Below, one piece after another: positions 16,565-25,802 of a DNA stretch of 56,885 nucleotides. The stretch comes from Aquicoccus porphyridii (GTDB taxonomy: Bacteria; Pseudomonadota; Alphaproteobacteria; Rhodobacterales; Rhodobacteraceae), in NCBI RefSeq assembly GCF_008369105.1, contig NZ_VINQ01000022.1, positions 1 through 56,885 on the forward strand, given 5' to 3'. Numbering within the stretch: the stretch's first letter is position 1; each line of letters begins with the position of its first letter. A program made the translations under genes and the position numbers. The notes under the pieces were generated by a model. The model was given only the letters and a program-made list of their open reading frames with translations, had not been told where the DNA came from and made no database searches.

Positions 16565-17518
16565 CTAGCGTCCTTTCCCCATGCGTGGGTCGAAAACGTC
16601 GCGCAGCGCCTCGCCGAGAAAGGTGAAGCCCAGTGTCGTCAGGATCAGCGGAATGCCCCCGGCGATCACCATCCAGGGCGCGTCGCGGATCACCAGATAC
16701 CCCTCGTTCAGGATCGTGCCCCAGCTTGCTGTGGGGGGCAGCACGCCGAGACCGAGAAAGCTGAGCCCCGCCTCGACCGTGACCACCACCGGCACGTCCA
16801 TCGCCGCGAGGATCAGGAGTGGACCCACCACGTTCGGCATGACATGATGCAGCAGCGTGCGGGTCATGCTGGCACCCAGCGACCGTTCGGCCAGAATGAA
16901 ATCGGTGTTCTTGAGCGTCAGCGTCGCGGTGCGTGCGACGCGGGCATATTGCGGGATCGAGGTGATGATCACGATGGCCAGCACCATACCGAGGCTCGGA
17001 CCCGTAAGCGCCACCATGGCCAGCGCGAGAACGATGGTCGGAAAGGCGCGCACGGTGTCGAAGGCCAGAAGCAACAGGTTGTCGAGCCAGCGCGGCCCGA
17101 AACCTGCGATCATGCCGAGGATCAGGCCAACGACCAGGGCGACCGAGACGCCGATGGCCGCGATTTTCAGCGCGACGCGCCCGCCATAGAGAAGACGCGA
17201 GAGCGTGTCGCGGCCCAGCTGGTCGGTTCCGGCCGGATGGTCCCATGTGGGTCCCGACAGGCGCGATGGCACGTCGAGTGCGTTCGGGTCATAGGGTGCG
17301 ATCCACGGCGCGAAGATGGCGCTGGCAAAGAACAGGATCACGAGGATCAGCCCAATCAGCCCCTGCCAGTTGGTCAGGAACATGCGCAGTTTCTCGCGGC
17401 GTTCGCGGGCGGCGGATTCCCGGATATCGGCCTCGGTCACGTGATCGGGCAGGCCCGATGCATCGACGGCCGGGATGCCGGTTTCGGGTTCAGAGCGATT
17501 CTCGGACACGGGGATCAA
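16565..17518 (-). CDS. Dipeptide ABC importer permease (DppC type)
   Basis: The product has 317 residues. A hydrophilic N-terminus of about 45 residues precedes a first membrane helix (GLIGLILVILFFASAIFAPWIA). The substrate-binding PGTDQLGRDTLSRLLYG-like segment (here HPAGTDQLGRD) and five further helices follow, as in DppC/OppC. The EAA loop with SLGASMTRTLLHHVMPN contacts the ATPase. The start is uncertain: TTG at 17518 gives the longest form; a GTG at 17509 is also possible. Both overlap the upstream permease gene (by 29 or 20 bases), showing tight coupling. Confidence 0.9.
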   Translation of the reverse strand: MIPVSENRSEPETGIPAVDASGLPDHVTEADIRESAARERREKLRMFLTNWQGLIGLILVILFFASAIFAPWIAPYDPNALDVPSRLSGPTWDHPAGTDQLGRDTLSRLLYGGRVALKIAAIGVSVALVVGLILGMIAGFGPRWLDNLLLLAFDTVRAFPTIVLALAMVALTGPSLGMVLAIVIITSIPQYARVARTATLTLKNTDFILAERSLGASMTRTLLHHVMPNVVGPLLILAAMDVPVVVTVEAGLSFLGLGVLPPTASWGTILNEGYLVIRDAPWMVIAGGIPLILTTLGFTFLGEALRDVFDPRMGKGR

Positions 17519-18434
17519 ACCAGGCTATGAGGATGTCGGAAAACAGGACGACGAGGATATAGAGGCCGGTGGCCACCAGGACCGCGCCCTGCACGATCGG
17601 GAAGTTGCGCGCCATGACGGCGTCGAAGATCAGCTTGCCGATGCCGGGGCGGGCGAAGATGATCTCGGCGAAGACGGTCGAGGAAATGAGCCCGCCGAAG
17701 CCCATGCCGATCAGCGTGATGGTGGGCAGGATGGCGACGCGCAGCGCGTAGCCGAAGATCACCCGGCGCGGGCGCAGGCCAAAGGCGCGGGCCGAACGGA
17801 TGTAGTTCTCGCCCATCACCTCGAGCATCGAGGCGCGCACCATCCGCGCGAGGTATCCCACCCAACTGAGCCCGATGGCGAAAGCGGGCAGGATCAGGTG
17901 ACGCAGCTGGCTGGCGGTATCGCCCGGTTCGCCCGCGCCGATGGCGGGCAGCCAGCGCAGATGGACCGCAAAGATCAGCAGCGCCCAGATCGACACGAGG
18001 AACGAGGGCACCGCGATGGTGCCGACCGACAGCACCCCGGTCACGCGATCGAGCCAACTGTTGGGTTTGACCGCCGCCAGACAGCCCAGCGGGATGCCCA
18101 AGAGCATCGCCCAGCCCATGCCGGCGCAGACCAGCGCGAGGGTGAAGCCGATACGCTCCATGATGATGGCGGTCACCGGGCGGTCGGAAAACACGTCAAT
18201 CCCCAGATCACCGGTCATCGCGTTGCCGACATAGATCAGGAACTGCTGCCAGACGGGCGCGTCGAGATGCATCTTTGCGGCATATCGCGCGATTGCTTCG
18301 GGCGTGGCGCGCGGCCCCAATGCGATGGTGGCCGGATCGCCCGGAATGAGATGTAACAGCGAGAACAGCACCAGCACCACGAGCCCGATCACCACGGCGG
18401 ACAGGCCAAGTCGCTTGGTCAGGTAGAAGAGCAC
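17490..18434 (-). CDS. Dipeptide ABC importer permease (DppB type)
   Basis: The product has 314 residues with the DppB layout. It begins MLFYLTKRLGLSAVVIGLVVLVLFSLLHLIPGDPA: one helix followed by the conserved IPGDP motif. Five more membrane helices follow, and the EAA loop YIRSARAFGLRPRRVIFGYALR is present. The GTG start has AGGAGG six bases upstream. It pairs with the DppC-type permease to form the channel and follows the binding-protein gene after a GC-rich stem-loop. Confidence 0.92.
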   Translation of the reverse strand: MLFYLTKRLGLSAVVIGLVVLVLFSLLHLIPGDPATIALGPRATPEAIARYAAKMHLDAPVWQQFLIYVGNAMTGDLGIDVFSDRPVTAIIMERIGFTLALVCAGMGWAMLLGIPLGCLAAVKPNSWLDRVTGVLSVGTIAVPSFLVSIWALLIFAVHLRWLPAIGAGEPGDTASQLRHLILPAFAIGLSWVGYLARMVRASMLEVMGENYIRSARAFGLRPRRVIFGYALRVAILPTITLIGMGFGGLISSTVFAEIIFARPGIGKLIFDAVMARNFPIVQGAVLVATGLYILVVLFSDILIAWFDPRVRESL

Positions 18435-18465
18435 GTTGATCCTCCTGTTGCCCGGGATACGGGCG

Positions 18466-18504
18466 GGACCGGCCTGCGCCCATTCGCGTGGCGCGGGCCG
18501 GTCC
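18466..18504 (-). terminator. GC-rich stem-loop between binding-protein and permease genes
   Basis: Arms 18466-18480 and 18490-18504 are complementary over 15 positions with a single G-U pair and a 9-base loop. There is no T tract. Such hairpins often protect or attenuate mRNA so that more binding protein than permease is made. Confidence 0.6.
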
Positions 18505-18521
18505 GATGATCGTCGGGATGG

Positions 18522-20072
18522 TTACGCCTTTTCGAACCGGCGATAGTTCAACTCGCCCGAGGGCGCGGCGTTGACGACCACATCGGTGCGATGCACGAAG
18601 GCTTCGGGTTCGTGGTTGATCCAGACATAAGCGCCTGTATTTTCCATGATTTCCTGCATGCGCACGTAGATGTCATGGCGTTTCTGCGGATCGGTTTCAT
18701 TGATGCCCTCTTGATAGAGGCGGTCATATTCCTCGTCGGCCCATCGCTCCCAGTTCCACACCCCGACCTGATCGGAGGTGAACCATTGCGTCGCCTCGTA
18801 AGGGTCAGGCGTGGTGCCGAACCGCATCAGCCACAGCTCCAGCTCCTGCCAGGTGTCGCCCTTGCTTTCCTGGCCCATTTCCCAGAACGGACCGCTGTCG
18901 AGTGGCAGCACTTTCACGGTGATCCCGACCTGCATCAGGTTGGCCTGGATGATCTGGGCCGCCAGCATTCGCTCCTGGTTGTTCAGCGTGCGCAGGGTCA
19001 CCTCGAGGCCGGACACCCCGGCCTCGTCCAGAAGCGCGCGCGCCTTGTCCGGGTCGTAGCTGTAGCCCGTGCTGTCACGTTGGCCGGTCAGGCCCGGGCA
19101 GATGATGCCATGTGACTTTGCCGTGGTCCCCGAATAGGCGCCCTGAAGGATCGTATCCACGTCCACCGCGTGCTGGATCGCCTGGCGCACGCGGATGTCC
19201 TGCAACTTGGGATGTTCGGTATTCATCCCCATCCACATGTATTGCAGCTCGCCCGCAACGGCGATGCCGGTATCTTCGGGCATGTCCTTGGTATAGCGGG
19301 CGAGCGTGTCGGCGCCGACCTCGGTGCAATCCAGCTCCCCCGCCTCGAAGGCCAGTTCCGCTGCCTTGACCTCGGTGATGACGTTGCATTCCACCCGGTC
19401 AAAGGCCGGTTTCGGTCCGGTCCATTCGGGGTTGGCCGAGAACACCGCGCGCTGGCCCGGCGTTGCCTCGTAGGTGTAGGGGCCGCAGACGGCGGGAAAC
19501 TTCGTGGTGAATTTGCCGCCGACATCCGCCATGGCCTTTTCGCTCAGCACGGCGCCCGGCCCGTGGCAAAGCGTGATCATGATGAAGGGCGCAAAGGGTT
19601 TGTTGAGCACGATGGTCCCGGTGCGGTCGCCTGTCACCTCGACATGGTCCAGCGCGTCGAAATAGCCCGACCAGTCGCTGTCCTTCATCCGTTCGTAGGA
19701 AAACTTGACATCCGAGGCCATAACCGGGCCATACCCATTCGACCAGGCCAGTCCCTCGGCCAGTTCAAAGTCGATATGCGTTGCGTCACGCTGTTCCAGC
19801 TTGTTGACGAAATAGCTCGGCTCCCAATTGAAGGTATCGCCATCGCGAGCATATTGCGCGAGGAAGGGCAGGCACTGCTTCTGCGCTTCGATTTCGGTGC
19901 CGCCAGTCATGAAGCCGGGGTCGAGCACGTCATTGTCGCCGTCGATCCGCAGGCGCAGCACGGTGCCGGACTGAGCCAGCGCTGCCGTCGACCATGCGGG
20001 CATCAGGCCCATCGCCCCGAGCGCGGCTGTCGTTCCGAGAAAGCCGCGGCGTGTTGGTCCTTGTCGTGTCAT
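18522..20072 (-). CDS. Periplasmic peptide-binding protein of ABC importer (SBP_bac_5), Tat-exported
   Basis: The product has 516 residues. The start chosen is the ATG after GGGAGATACTATA, giving MTRQGPTRRGFLGTTAALGAMG; the frame stays open further upstream. TRRGFLG followed by a hydrophobic stretch and AALA is a twin-arginine signal, so the protein is probably exported folded. The body is a typical family-5 peptide-binding protein: MKDSDWSGYFDALDHVEVT, VNAAP and the C-terminal RRFEKA. It delivers peptides to the DppB/DppC/ATPase genes that follow. The upstream gap holds an operator candidate (20135-20170). Confidence 0.92.
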   Translation of the reverse strand: MTRQGPTRRGFLGTTAALGAMGLMPAWSTAALAQSGTVLRLRIDGDNDVLDPGFMTGGTEIEAQKQCLPFLAQYARDGDTFNWEPSYFVNKLEQRDATHIDFELAEGLAWSNGYGPVMASDVKFSYERMKDSDWSGYFDALDHVEVTGDRTGTIVLNKPFAPFIMITLCHGPGAVLSEKAMADVGGKFTTKFPAVCGPYTYEATPGQRAVFSANPEWTGPKPAFDRVECNVITEVKAAELAFEAGELDCTEVGADTLARYTKDMPEDTGIAVAGELQYMWMGMNTEHPKLQDIRVRQAIQHAVDVDTILQGAYSGTTAKSHGIICPGLTGQRDSTGYSYDPDKARALLDEAGVSGLEVTLRTLNNQERMLAAQIIQANLMQVGITVKVLPLDSGPFWEMGQESKGDTWQELELWLMRFGTTPDPYEATQWFTSDQVGVWNWERWADEEYDRLYQEGINETDPQKRHDIYVRMQEIMENTGAYVWINHEPEAFVHRTDVVVNAAPSGELNYRRFEKA

Positions 20073-20134
20073 TATAGTATCTCCCTGATCAGTGTTCTGG
20101 CGAAAGCATGGCATAGAGGGGCGTATCCGCACAT

Positions 20135-20170
20135 TTCGCAAATATTCGCGAAGTGACGCTAAAATCGCAT
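20135..20170. promoter_or_regulatory. Candidate operator upstream of the peptide importer
   Basis: TTCGCA-AATATT-CGCGAA (20135-20152) is an 18-base near-palindrome, followed by TGACGCTAAAATCGCAT (20154-20170). Both elements recur, slightly changed, at 22291-22315 beside the divergent regulator gene, which suggests one shared DNA-binding protein. Confidence 0.55.
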
Positions 20171-20178
20171 AATATCGC

Positions 20179-22200
20179 TTACACATTGTCGTGGGGAACA
20201 CGCTCCTCCCAGTGTTTTTCGACAACAAGTTCGTCGCCTTCCCAAGCGCGAAGATGTGCCTTGATGATAAAGGCATCCGGGTCGGCGCGCAGTGTCGTGC
20301 GGGTTTCGGACCGTATCGACCAGTCGTCGCGGCCGAGTCCATAGTGCCATTCGGTCTGCCCCCAAGCCCCCGTTACATCGCCCAGAGGCACGCCGAAGGT
20401 CTCATAACCCTGCTTGTGCATCGTAAGGTCATTGGCCAGAAGCCGCGTGATCCCGCCACCATCGGCGATCTGCATCTGCACCTCGCCGCGCGCGGCATCC
20501 TCGACGATGCGGAACCACGTATCGGGGTCGGCGACCTGTTCGATTTCGGGCGGTGGTCCTGCTTCCGGCGCGTCAAAATCGGCCAGCGTATCGTCCAGCG
20601 GTGCGGGCGCGCGCAATGGTAATTCAAGCGCGCTGCCCTCGGTGTGGATGCTCAATGTGACCGGTTCGGGCGACGGCCAGATCATCGGGAAATAACTGCT
20701 CGACAGGGCCAGTCGCAGGCGATGGCCGGCGGGCAGGGACTGGGCGACATGCTTCATCGGGACGATCACGTCATAGATGCGTCCGGGTTCGAGTGGTTCA
20801 GGCGTTTCATGCCCGTTGCGGTGGGTCAGGTTCAGCGCTCCGAAAGAAAGCCGCGTCGCCCGCCCGTCAGGGTGCACATCCACCAGCCGCGCGGCGATCT
20901 GGGCCGCGGGTTTGTCCACGCTCAGCCGCAGATGCACATTGGCGTCCCCGGCAAAGGAAAGCCCGCCTTCGGGCACCTCGATCTCGAAACACAGGCTGCC
21001 CGCATCATCGCGGCGCTGGTCCACCGGCGCATCGCCAGGTGTGGAGTAGCCGCACCATTTGCCAGACGCCATGCCGACATCGGCAGGGCTTGAATGGGGC
21101 CGTACCGCATTGTTTGGCGAGACATCCCTACTCAAACCGCCCTCTGGCGTAAGGTGAAACAACGTCCGCTCCACCTGTGGCGAGGGCCATGACGGTTCAG
21201 CGATCCAGCGTCCGGGGCGTTCGGTATAGTGCCCCCGCGGGGGCACACTGTCCTGCATGAAAAGCCGCAGCATCGGTTCGTCCATGATGCCGGTGTCGCG
21301 TCCTTTCAGCCAATGATCCCACCAGCGCAATTCCTCCTGGAGGAAGCCGATGGCAGGTCCGGGCTCGCCGAGATGCGGGTAGCGATGCGCCCAAGGCCCC
21401 ACGAGCCCTTTTCTTGGTCCCTGAAGGTTCTCCATCAGTCGAAAGACGCTGCGGCAATAACCGTCGGCCCAGCCCGAAATCGCATAGACAGGTACCTGCA
21501 CCTTCGACCAGTCCTCGCAGATCGATCCGTGTTTCCAGAATGCGTCGCGGCGCTGGTGCTCCAGCCAGTTCCTAAGCCACAACCCGCTACCCTCCAGCCG
21601 CTCGAGCCACATGTCGCGCCACTTGTTGCCGACGTTGGCCGGGTCTGGCGGCAGCGTGTTGCGTCCGAACATGATCGAGGCCCAACTGAGCTGTTCGCCC
21701 AGAAGGCAGCCGCCCAGATAGTGGATATCATCGGCGTATCGGTCATCGGTGGAACACAGCGTGATCACCGACTTCAGCGCGGGCGGTTGCAGCGCGGCGA
21801 TCTGTAAGCCGTTGAAACCGCCCCAGGAAATGCCGATCATCCCGACATTGCCATCGCACCAGGGCTGCTTTGCGATCCAGGCGATGGCATCGCACCCGTC
21901 CTGCAGTTCCTGCGGCAGGTATTCGTCCACCATCAGCCCCTCGGAATCGCCCGCGCCGCGCAGGTCGAGCCGGATCACCGCATAGCCATGCCCGGCCAGA
22001 TAGGGCTGCATCGAGGCATCGCGCGCAGTGGTGAAATCGTTCTTGCGATAGGGCAGATATTCAAGGATCGCCGGAACCGGCGCTTGCGCAGCACCCTCGG
22101 GCATCCAGATGCGCGCGGCCAGCTTGCAACCGTCGGGCATCTCGATCTCGGTGTGAAAAATCTCTTCGACCGGATGCGGAAATCGATCCATGTACTGCAC
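20179..22200 (-). CDS. CocE/NonD-type serine hydrolase (S15 family: acyl ester or Xaa-Pro peptidase-like)
   Basis: The start is GTG at 22200: AGGAGG lies at 22208-22213, seven bases upstream, and the longer open frame would place it inside the gene. The product has 673 residues. The N-terminal alpha/beta hydrolase domain has the nucleophile Ser125 in GISWGGFNG, Asp246 in GWADGY and His272 in GPWAHRYPH. The C-terminal jelly-roll domain (about 360 onward) is the X-Pro dipeptidyl-peptidase C-terminal type. It has no signal peptide, so it acts in the cytoplasm, probably on peptides or amino-acid derivatives brought in by the adjacent importer. Confidence 0.88.
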   Translation of the reverse strand: MQYMDRFPHPVEEIFHTEIEMPDGCKLAARIWMPEGAAQAPVPAILEYLPYRKNDFTTARDASMQPYLAGHGYAVIRLDLRGAGDSEGLMVDEYLPQELQDGCDAIAWIAKQPWCDGNVGMIGISWGGFNGLQIAALQPPALKSVITLCSTDDRYADDIHYLGGCLLGEQLSWASIMFGRNTLPPDPANVGNKWRDMWLERLEGSGLWLRNWLEHQRRDAFWKHGSICEDWSKVQVPVYAISGWADGYCRSVFRLMENLQGPRKGLVGPWAHRYPHLGEPGPAIGFLQEELRWWDHWLKGRDTGIMDEPMLRLFMQDSVPPRGHYTERPGRWIAEPSWPSPQVERTLFHLTPEGGLSRDVSPNNAVRPHSSPADVGMASGKWCGYSTPGDAPVDQRRDDAGSLCFEIEVPEGGLSFAGDANVHLRLSVDKPAAQIAARLVDVHPDGRATRLSFGALNLTHRNGHETPEPLEPGRIYDVIVPMKHVAQSLPAGHRLRLALSSSYFPMIWPSPEPVTLSIHTEGSALELPLRAPAPLDDTLADFDAPEAGPPPEIEQVADPDTWFRIVEDAARGEVQMQIADGGGITRLLANDLTMHKQGYETFGVPLGDVTGAWGQTEWHYGLGRDDWSIRSETRTTLRADPDAFIIKAHLRAWEGDELVVEKHWEERVPHDNV

Positions 22201-22290
22201 GAGAAACCTCCTGAATGGCTCGGACAAGGACGCGGGCCGCGCCTTTCGTCGAGGCTAGCAGATTCGTGTCGCTCCAAAACTTCGCACGGC

Positions 22291-22315
22291 TTCGCGGATT
22301 GACGCGAAAATCGCG
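22291..22315. promoter_or_regulatory. Candidate operator between the hydrolase and regulator genes
   Basis: TTCGCG-GATTGA-CGCGAA (22291-22308) is an inverted repeat with the same spacing as the 20135 site. It overlaps TGACGCGAAAATCGCG (22300-22315), matching the second element there. It lies 18 bases before the regulator ATG, suited to autoregulation and control of the divergent hydrolase gene. Confidence 0.55.
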
Positions 22316-22332
22316 CCAAGTTACATAAGAGC

Positions 22333-23145
22333 ATGTCGGAAGATCTATCCCAGAACCTCGCGCTGCTTTGCAGTTACCACCCCTCTATCGCCGAGGTGTG
22401 CCGCAAGCTGGAAATCAACCGCCAGCAATTCAACAAATATCTCGCCGGCAGCGCACGCCCCTCGCGCCACAACATGCGCCGTATCTGCGATTTCTTCGGC
22501 GTCTCCGAGGCGGAACTTTTGATGGAAGCCAGTCTGTTCGAGGGGATCATTGCGATCAGGCGCAAACCGGTTCAGCAAGAGGAGTTGAGCAAACCGCTGC
22601 GCCATCTCGACCGTCTGTATCAACGCAGTCAGAAGCTCGGAAAGTATGTTGGCTACTATTTTCGCTACTTTTACTCCTTCGGTAATCCCGGTCTGGTGAT
22701 CCGCTCCTTGGCGCAGGTCTATAGTGAAGACGACAAATACTATTGGAAGAATATCGAGGTTCTGCGCGATCCCGCCACGGGCCGCTCGCGGGGGTTGAAC
22801 AAATACGAGGGCGTGCTGTTCTATCTGGCCGACCGGATCTACCTGATGGAATATGAGTCGATCGAGTTGAACACGATCACCCAGGCCACGCTCTATCCCA
22901 GTCATCGCAGCCGTTTGGATATCCTGTTGGGTATTCAGACAGGCGGCCCGACGCGCCGCGGTCGCAAACCCGGGGCGTCAAAGGTTGCCCTGGAATTCCT
23001 GGGGCGGGATATCGATCTGCGGGCTGCGCTGAAACGGACCGGGTTGTTCGATCCGCGGGATGGCGCGATCCGGTCTGAAATTCTGAGGATGATCGAGAAC
23101 CGGATCGAAAGCGGTGCATTCGTTCTGGACGTGGATGAGCCCTGA
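22333..23145 (+). CDS. XRE-type helix-turn-helix transcriptional regulator
   Basis: The product has 270 residues. The first 65 form an XRE-like HTH: PSIAEVCRKLEINRQQFNKYLAGSARPSRHNMRRICDFFGVSEAEL. The remaining 200 residues are an uncharacterised aromatic-rich domain (GYYFRYFYSF, KYYWKNIEVL, YLADRIYLMEYESI) that may sense a ligand. It is divergent from the peptide-hydrolase/importer genes and next to two related operator candidates, so it is probably their regulator. No ligand can be named. Confidence 0.85.
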   Translation: MSEDLSQNLALLCSYHPSIAEVCRKLEINRQQFNKYLAGSARPSRHNMRRICDFFGVSEAELLMEASLFEGIIAIRRKPVQQEELSKPLRHLDRLYQRSQKLGKYVGYYFRYFYSFGNPGLVIRSLAQVYSEDDKYYWKNIEVLRDPATGRSRGLNKYEGVLFYLADRIYLMEYESIELNTITQATLYPSHRSRLDILLGIQTGGPTRRGRKPGASKVALEFLGRDIDLRAALKRTGLFDPRDGAIRSEILRMIENRIESGAFVLDVDEP

Positions 23146-23255
23146 GGTGAAGGCGCGCTTGAACGACCGGCGTTCGGCAGAAGCCTCCGCCTTCGTGTGG
23201 CTCCGCGGCTTTGCGTGACGCATACTTGGCTGCTTCACCCTGGGTGAGGATCTGT

Positions 23256-23294
23256 CCGATTTGCGCGGCGCCATTCGGCGGCGGCGCAAATCGG
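23256..23294. terminator. Perfect 11-bp inverted repeat between convergent genes
   Basis: CCGATTTGCGC (23256-23266) and GCGCAAATCGG (23284-23294) flank a 17-base loop. It lies between the stop codons of two convergent genes and may end transcription from both sides, though no T tract follows. Confidence 0.45.
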
Positions 23295-23336
23295 AATTGA
23301 CGTATCGGAACGCGGAAGGATGGGACCGCACACGGG

Positions 23337-23735
23337 TCAGCTTGCCGCAACTCCCGTATGCCTCGCCGACCATTCCAGCCATGCGAACAGGGTGACCGCA
23401 ATGGCCTGTGCCAGTATGAAGGCCCAGCCCAAGGCATTCGGCGCGATGACGCCGATCATCGGTAACGCCAGGCTGGCGAGGACCCAGAGCAGGTTCCCTG
23501 CCACAATCACAAGCACCGCCCAGGCGGAGGCATGCGGGTCTCTGGCGGTGAGTACCATGAAGCCCGCGACGGGCAGAAGAAGCAAACCCGCCCAGAACAG
23601 CAGCGGCGCGGGGATTTGCGTTATCCGGGCGACGAGCCCCGAGGCGAGAATAAGTAGCAGCCCCATACCGGTGCAGGTCGCCGCGTCCAGAACTAGGATG
23701 GTCTTCAAGGTGCGTTGGTGAGGATATTCGGTCAT
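23337..23735 (-). CDS. Small integral membrane protein, four predicted helices
   Basis: The product has 132 residues, starting MTEYPHQRTLKTILVLDAAT with GGAG upstream; an open frame further up is ignored because it has no ribosome site and would run into the regulator promoter. Four hydrophobic stretches are visible (about 10-35, 42-60, 70-92 and 97-118). No catalytic motif is recognised. It is divergent from the MmyB-type regulator gene 133 bases away, which is a likely regulator of it. Function unknown. Confidence 0.75.
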   Translation of the reverse strand: MTEYPHQRTLKTILVLDAATCTGMGLLLILASGLVARITQIPAPLLFWAGLLLLPVAGFMVLTARDPHASAWAVLVIVAGNLLWVLASLALPMIGVIAPNALGWAFILAQAIAVTLFAWLEWSARHTGVAAS

Positions 23736-23868
23736 TCTGAGCTCCGCTTGTTGGCTCCCACCGGGTGCGGGAGGTGAAGAGATGGGCCGAATATCTTGCC
23801 GCAATGAACGTCTGTCGATTACTTGAGAGGTAATTGGATCAGAGCAAATGGTCGGATAGGTCGCCAGC

Positions 23869-24660
23869 ATGGAGCAGCAAGACACAGTAGGGTCTTTATT
23901 GAAGCAGTGGCGACATCGCCGCCGACTGAGCCAGCTTGACCTCGCGATCGAGGCGGAGATTTCGCAACGTCACCTCAGTTTCATGGAAACCGGGCGTGCG
24001 CACCCTAGCCGGGACATGGTCATGCAGTTGGCTGAACACCTTGGCGTGCCTCTGCGCGAGCGGAACGTCATTCTGAATGCGGCCGGATATGCGCCGCATT
24101 TTCCGCAGCGCCCTCTGGATGCGCCCGAACTTTCCGTGGCGCGCGAGGCAATCGACCGGATTCTGCGTGGACATCTTCCGCATCCGGCATTGGCTGTCGA
24201 TCGTCATTGGACGCTGCTATCTGCGAATGCTGCCGTGGCTACCTTGCTGACGGACGTCGCGCCGCATCTGCTGGAGGGGAACGTGAATGTCCTGCGCCTC
24301 AGTCTCCATCCGGAAGGTCTCGCCCCGCGCATTCTCAACCTCGGTGAATGGCGCGGGCATATCCTGTCGCGACTGGATCATGAGATCGAGGTGACGGCGG
24401 ACCCGCGACTTGCGACTCTCAGGTCCGAATTGTTGGCGCTACCATGCCCCGAGGCGGAAAAGCGGAAGCGGAGTCCGAACCGAACCCAAGAAATCGCCGT
24501 TCCACTTCGACTGAAGAGCGCCTACGGACCGCTGTCTTTCATCAGCACAACAACGATTTTCGGGACGGCTGTCGATGTTACATTGGCCGAAGTGACGATC
24601 GAGTCGTTCTTTCCGGCGGATCGTGAAACGGCTGATGCGGTGGCAGGCGGACTCAAGTAG
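23869..24660 (+). CDS. XRE regulator with MmyB-like ligand-binding domain
   Basis: The product has 263 residues. The N-terminal HTH (about 8-64) has QWRHRRRLSQLDLAIEAEISQRHLSFMETGRAHPSRDMV, typical of the MmyB/YobV group. The rest matches the MmyB-like ligand-binding fold: LNAAGYAPHFPQRPLD, RHWTLLSANAAVATLL, the NVLRLSLHPEGLAPRI segment and the C-terminal TIESFFPAD. Members of this group usually repress a neighbouring oxidoreductase or membrane gene; here the neighbour is the divergent membrane protein. The ligand is unknown. Confidence 0.88.
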   Translation: MEQQDTVGSLLKQWRHRRRLSQLDLAIEAEISQRHLSFMETGRAHPSRDMVMQLAEHLGVPLRERNVILNAAGYAPHFPQRPLDAPELSVAREAIDRILRGHLPHPALAVDRHWTLLSANAAVATLLTDVAPHLLEGNVNVLRLSLHPEGLAPRILNLGEWRGHILSRLDHEIEVTADPRLATLRSELLALPCPEAEKRKRSPNRTQEIAVPLRLKSAYGPLSFISTTTIFGTAVDVTLAEVTIESFFPADRETADAVAGGLK

Positions 24661-24863
24661 GTGCAACTTCGTGTCTCGGAAAACCCTTAGTGGTAGACAG
24701 ATACGCGTTTCGGATCTTGATCAGTTGGCAGATGCCATGCCGACGCGGGGCGCCAAGTTTCAAACCGGCGTTGGTGCCAACGAGGATGCAGAAGCAATCA
24801 AATGTGACCTGCTCTGGGGACGTCAACGCAGGTCGTTCATAAGTTTGTTGCTTCGACGCGCAT

Positions 24864-25793
24864 TTAGGTAAGATTGTCGGGCCAGATGACCGGCAAGCCC
24901 GGCTCTGTGGCAGGTGTAGTTCCGGCCTTTTGGATCAGGTCAAGGAAACGGTTCTGAAATGCGGCGCAGATCGGGCTTGGGTTGCCGTTTTGCCGCAAGA
25001 TGAACCCTACTGTCCGCAGCGCTGTGGGATCGTCCAGTGCAAGCGAGCACAGATCGTCATTTATCGACAGTGTTGCGAGGGCCGGCAAGATCGTTGCGCC
25101 GGCGCCGGCGCGCACCAATGCCAGTAACGAGATGACATTGCGCGCGCTGAGGGTGGATGCCACGTCGGGGTTGCCATTTCTGAAGTCGGGAAATCCAATT
25201 GTCGATTTGTTGCTGATCAACCGATGCCCCTGCAAGTCAGCACGTGTCAGGGGTGAAGTTGCGTGGGCAAGCGGGTGGTTCTTGTTGCAGACAAGGCGAA
25301 ACGGGTCGTTGAACAGCGGAACGAATTGTAATCCTGCGCGGGGTTCGGGTTTTCCGCCGATGCCAAGTTCGACTTCGCCGGTTTCGACCAGCATATGTAC
25401 ACTGGCGCTGTCGGTATCTAGAAGCTCGATCCGGATGCCAGGGTGATCAACCAGCATGTCGGTCAGGATCGGTGGGAGAAGTTGCGCCGCGACCGATGGC
25501 ACGGCAGCGATCCGAAGCGCCCCTTCGCGCCCGGCGGCAATTGCAGCAATGCGTTCGGTGGTGCGGTCGTGTTCGCGCAGCAGGTCGTTGGCAAGCTTGC
25601 GCACCTCATGGCCGAGCGCCGTCAGGGTATGCTTGCGATCGGTTTCGAACAAGGGCGCCCCGAGGTGCGATTCCAACTGCTTGAGAGTCATCGAAATCGC
25701 GGAAACCGTTCGCCCAAGGCTTTTGGCGGCGTCGCGTATGTTTCCGCAATCGGCGACGGTCACGAAAACACGCAAGGATTGGGTTCGGAGCAT
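24864..25793 (-). CDS. LysR-type transcriptional regulator
   Basis: The product has 309 residues. It has an N-terminal winged HTH (LRVFVTVADCGNIRDAAKSLGRTVSAISMTLKQLESHLGAPLFE), a linker helix and a substrate-binding domain, the standard LysR layout and length. It is transcribed away from the dehydrogenase operon at 25888 and separated from it by 94 bases holding a large palindrome. By LysR custom it would activate that operon in response to a pathway metabolite and repress itself. The 203-base gap to the preceding regulator gene holds no recognised gene. Confidence 0.92.
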   Translation of the reverse strand: MLRTQSLRVFVTVADCGNIRDAAKSLGRTVSAISMTLKQLESHLGAPLFETDRKHTLTALGHEVRKLANDLLREHDRTTERIAAIAAGREGALRIAAVPSVAAQLLPPILTDMLVDHPGIRIELLDTDSASVHMLVETGEVELGIGGKPEPRAGLQFVPLFNDPFRLVCNKNHPLAHATSPLTRADLQGHRLISNKSTIGFPDFRNGNPDVASTLSARNVISLLALVRAGAGATILPALATLSINDDLCSLALDDPTALRTVGFILRQNGNPSPICAAFQNRFLDLIQKAGTTPATEPGLPVIWPDNLT

Positions 25794-25802
25794 GTCGATT
25801 TA

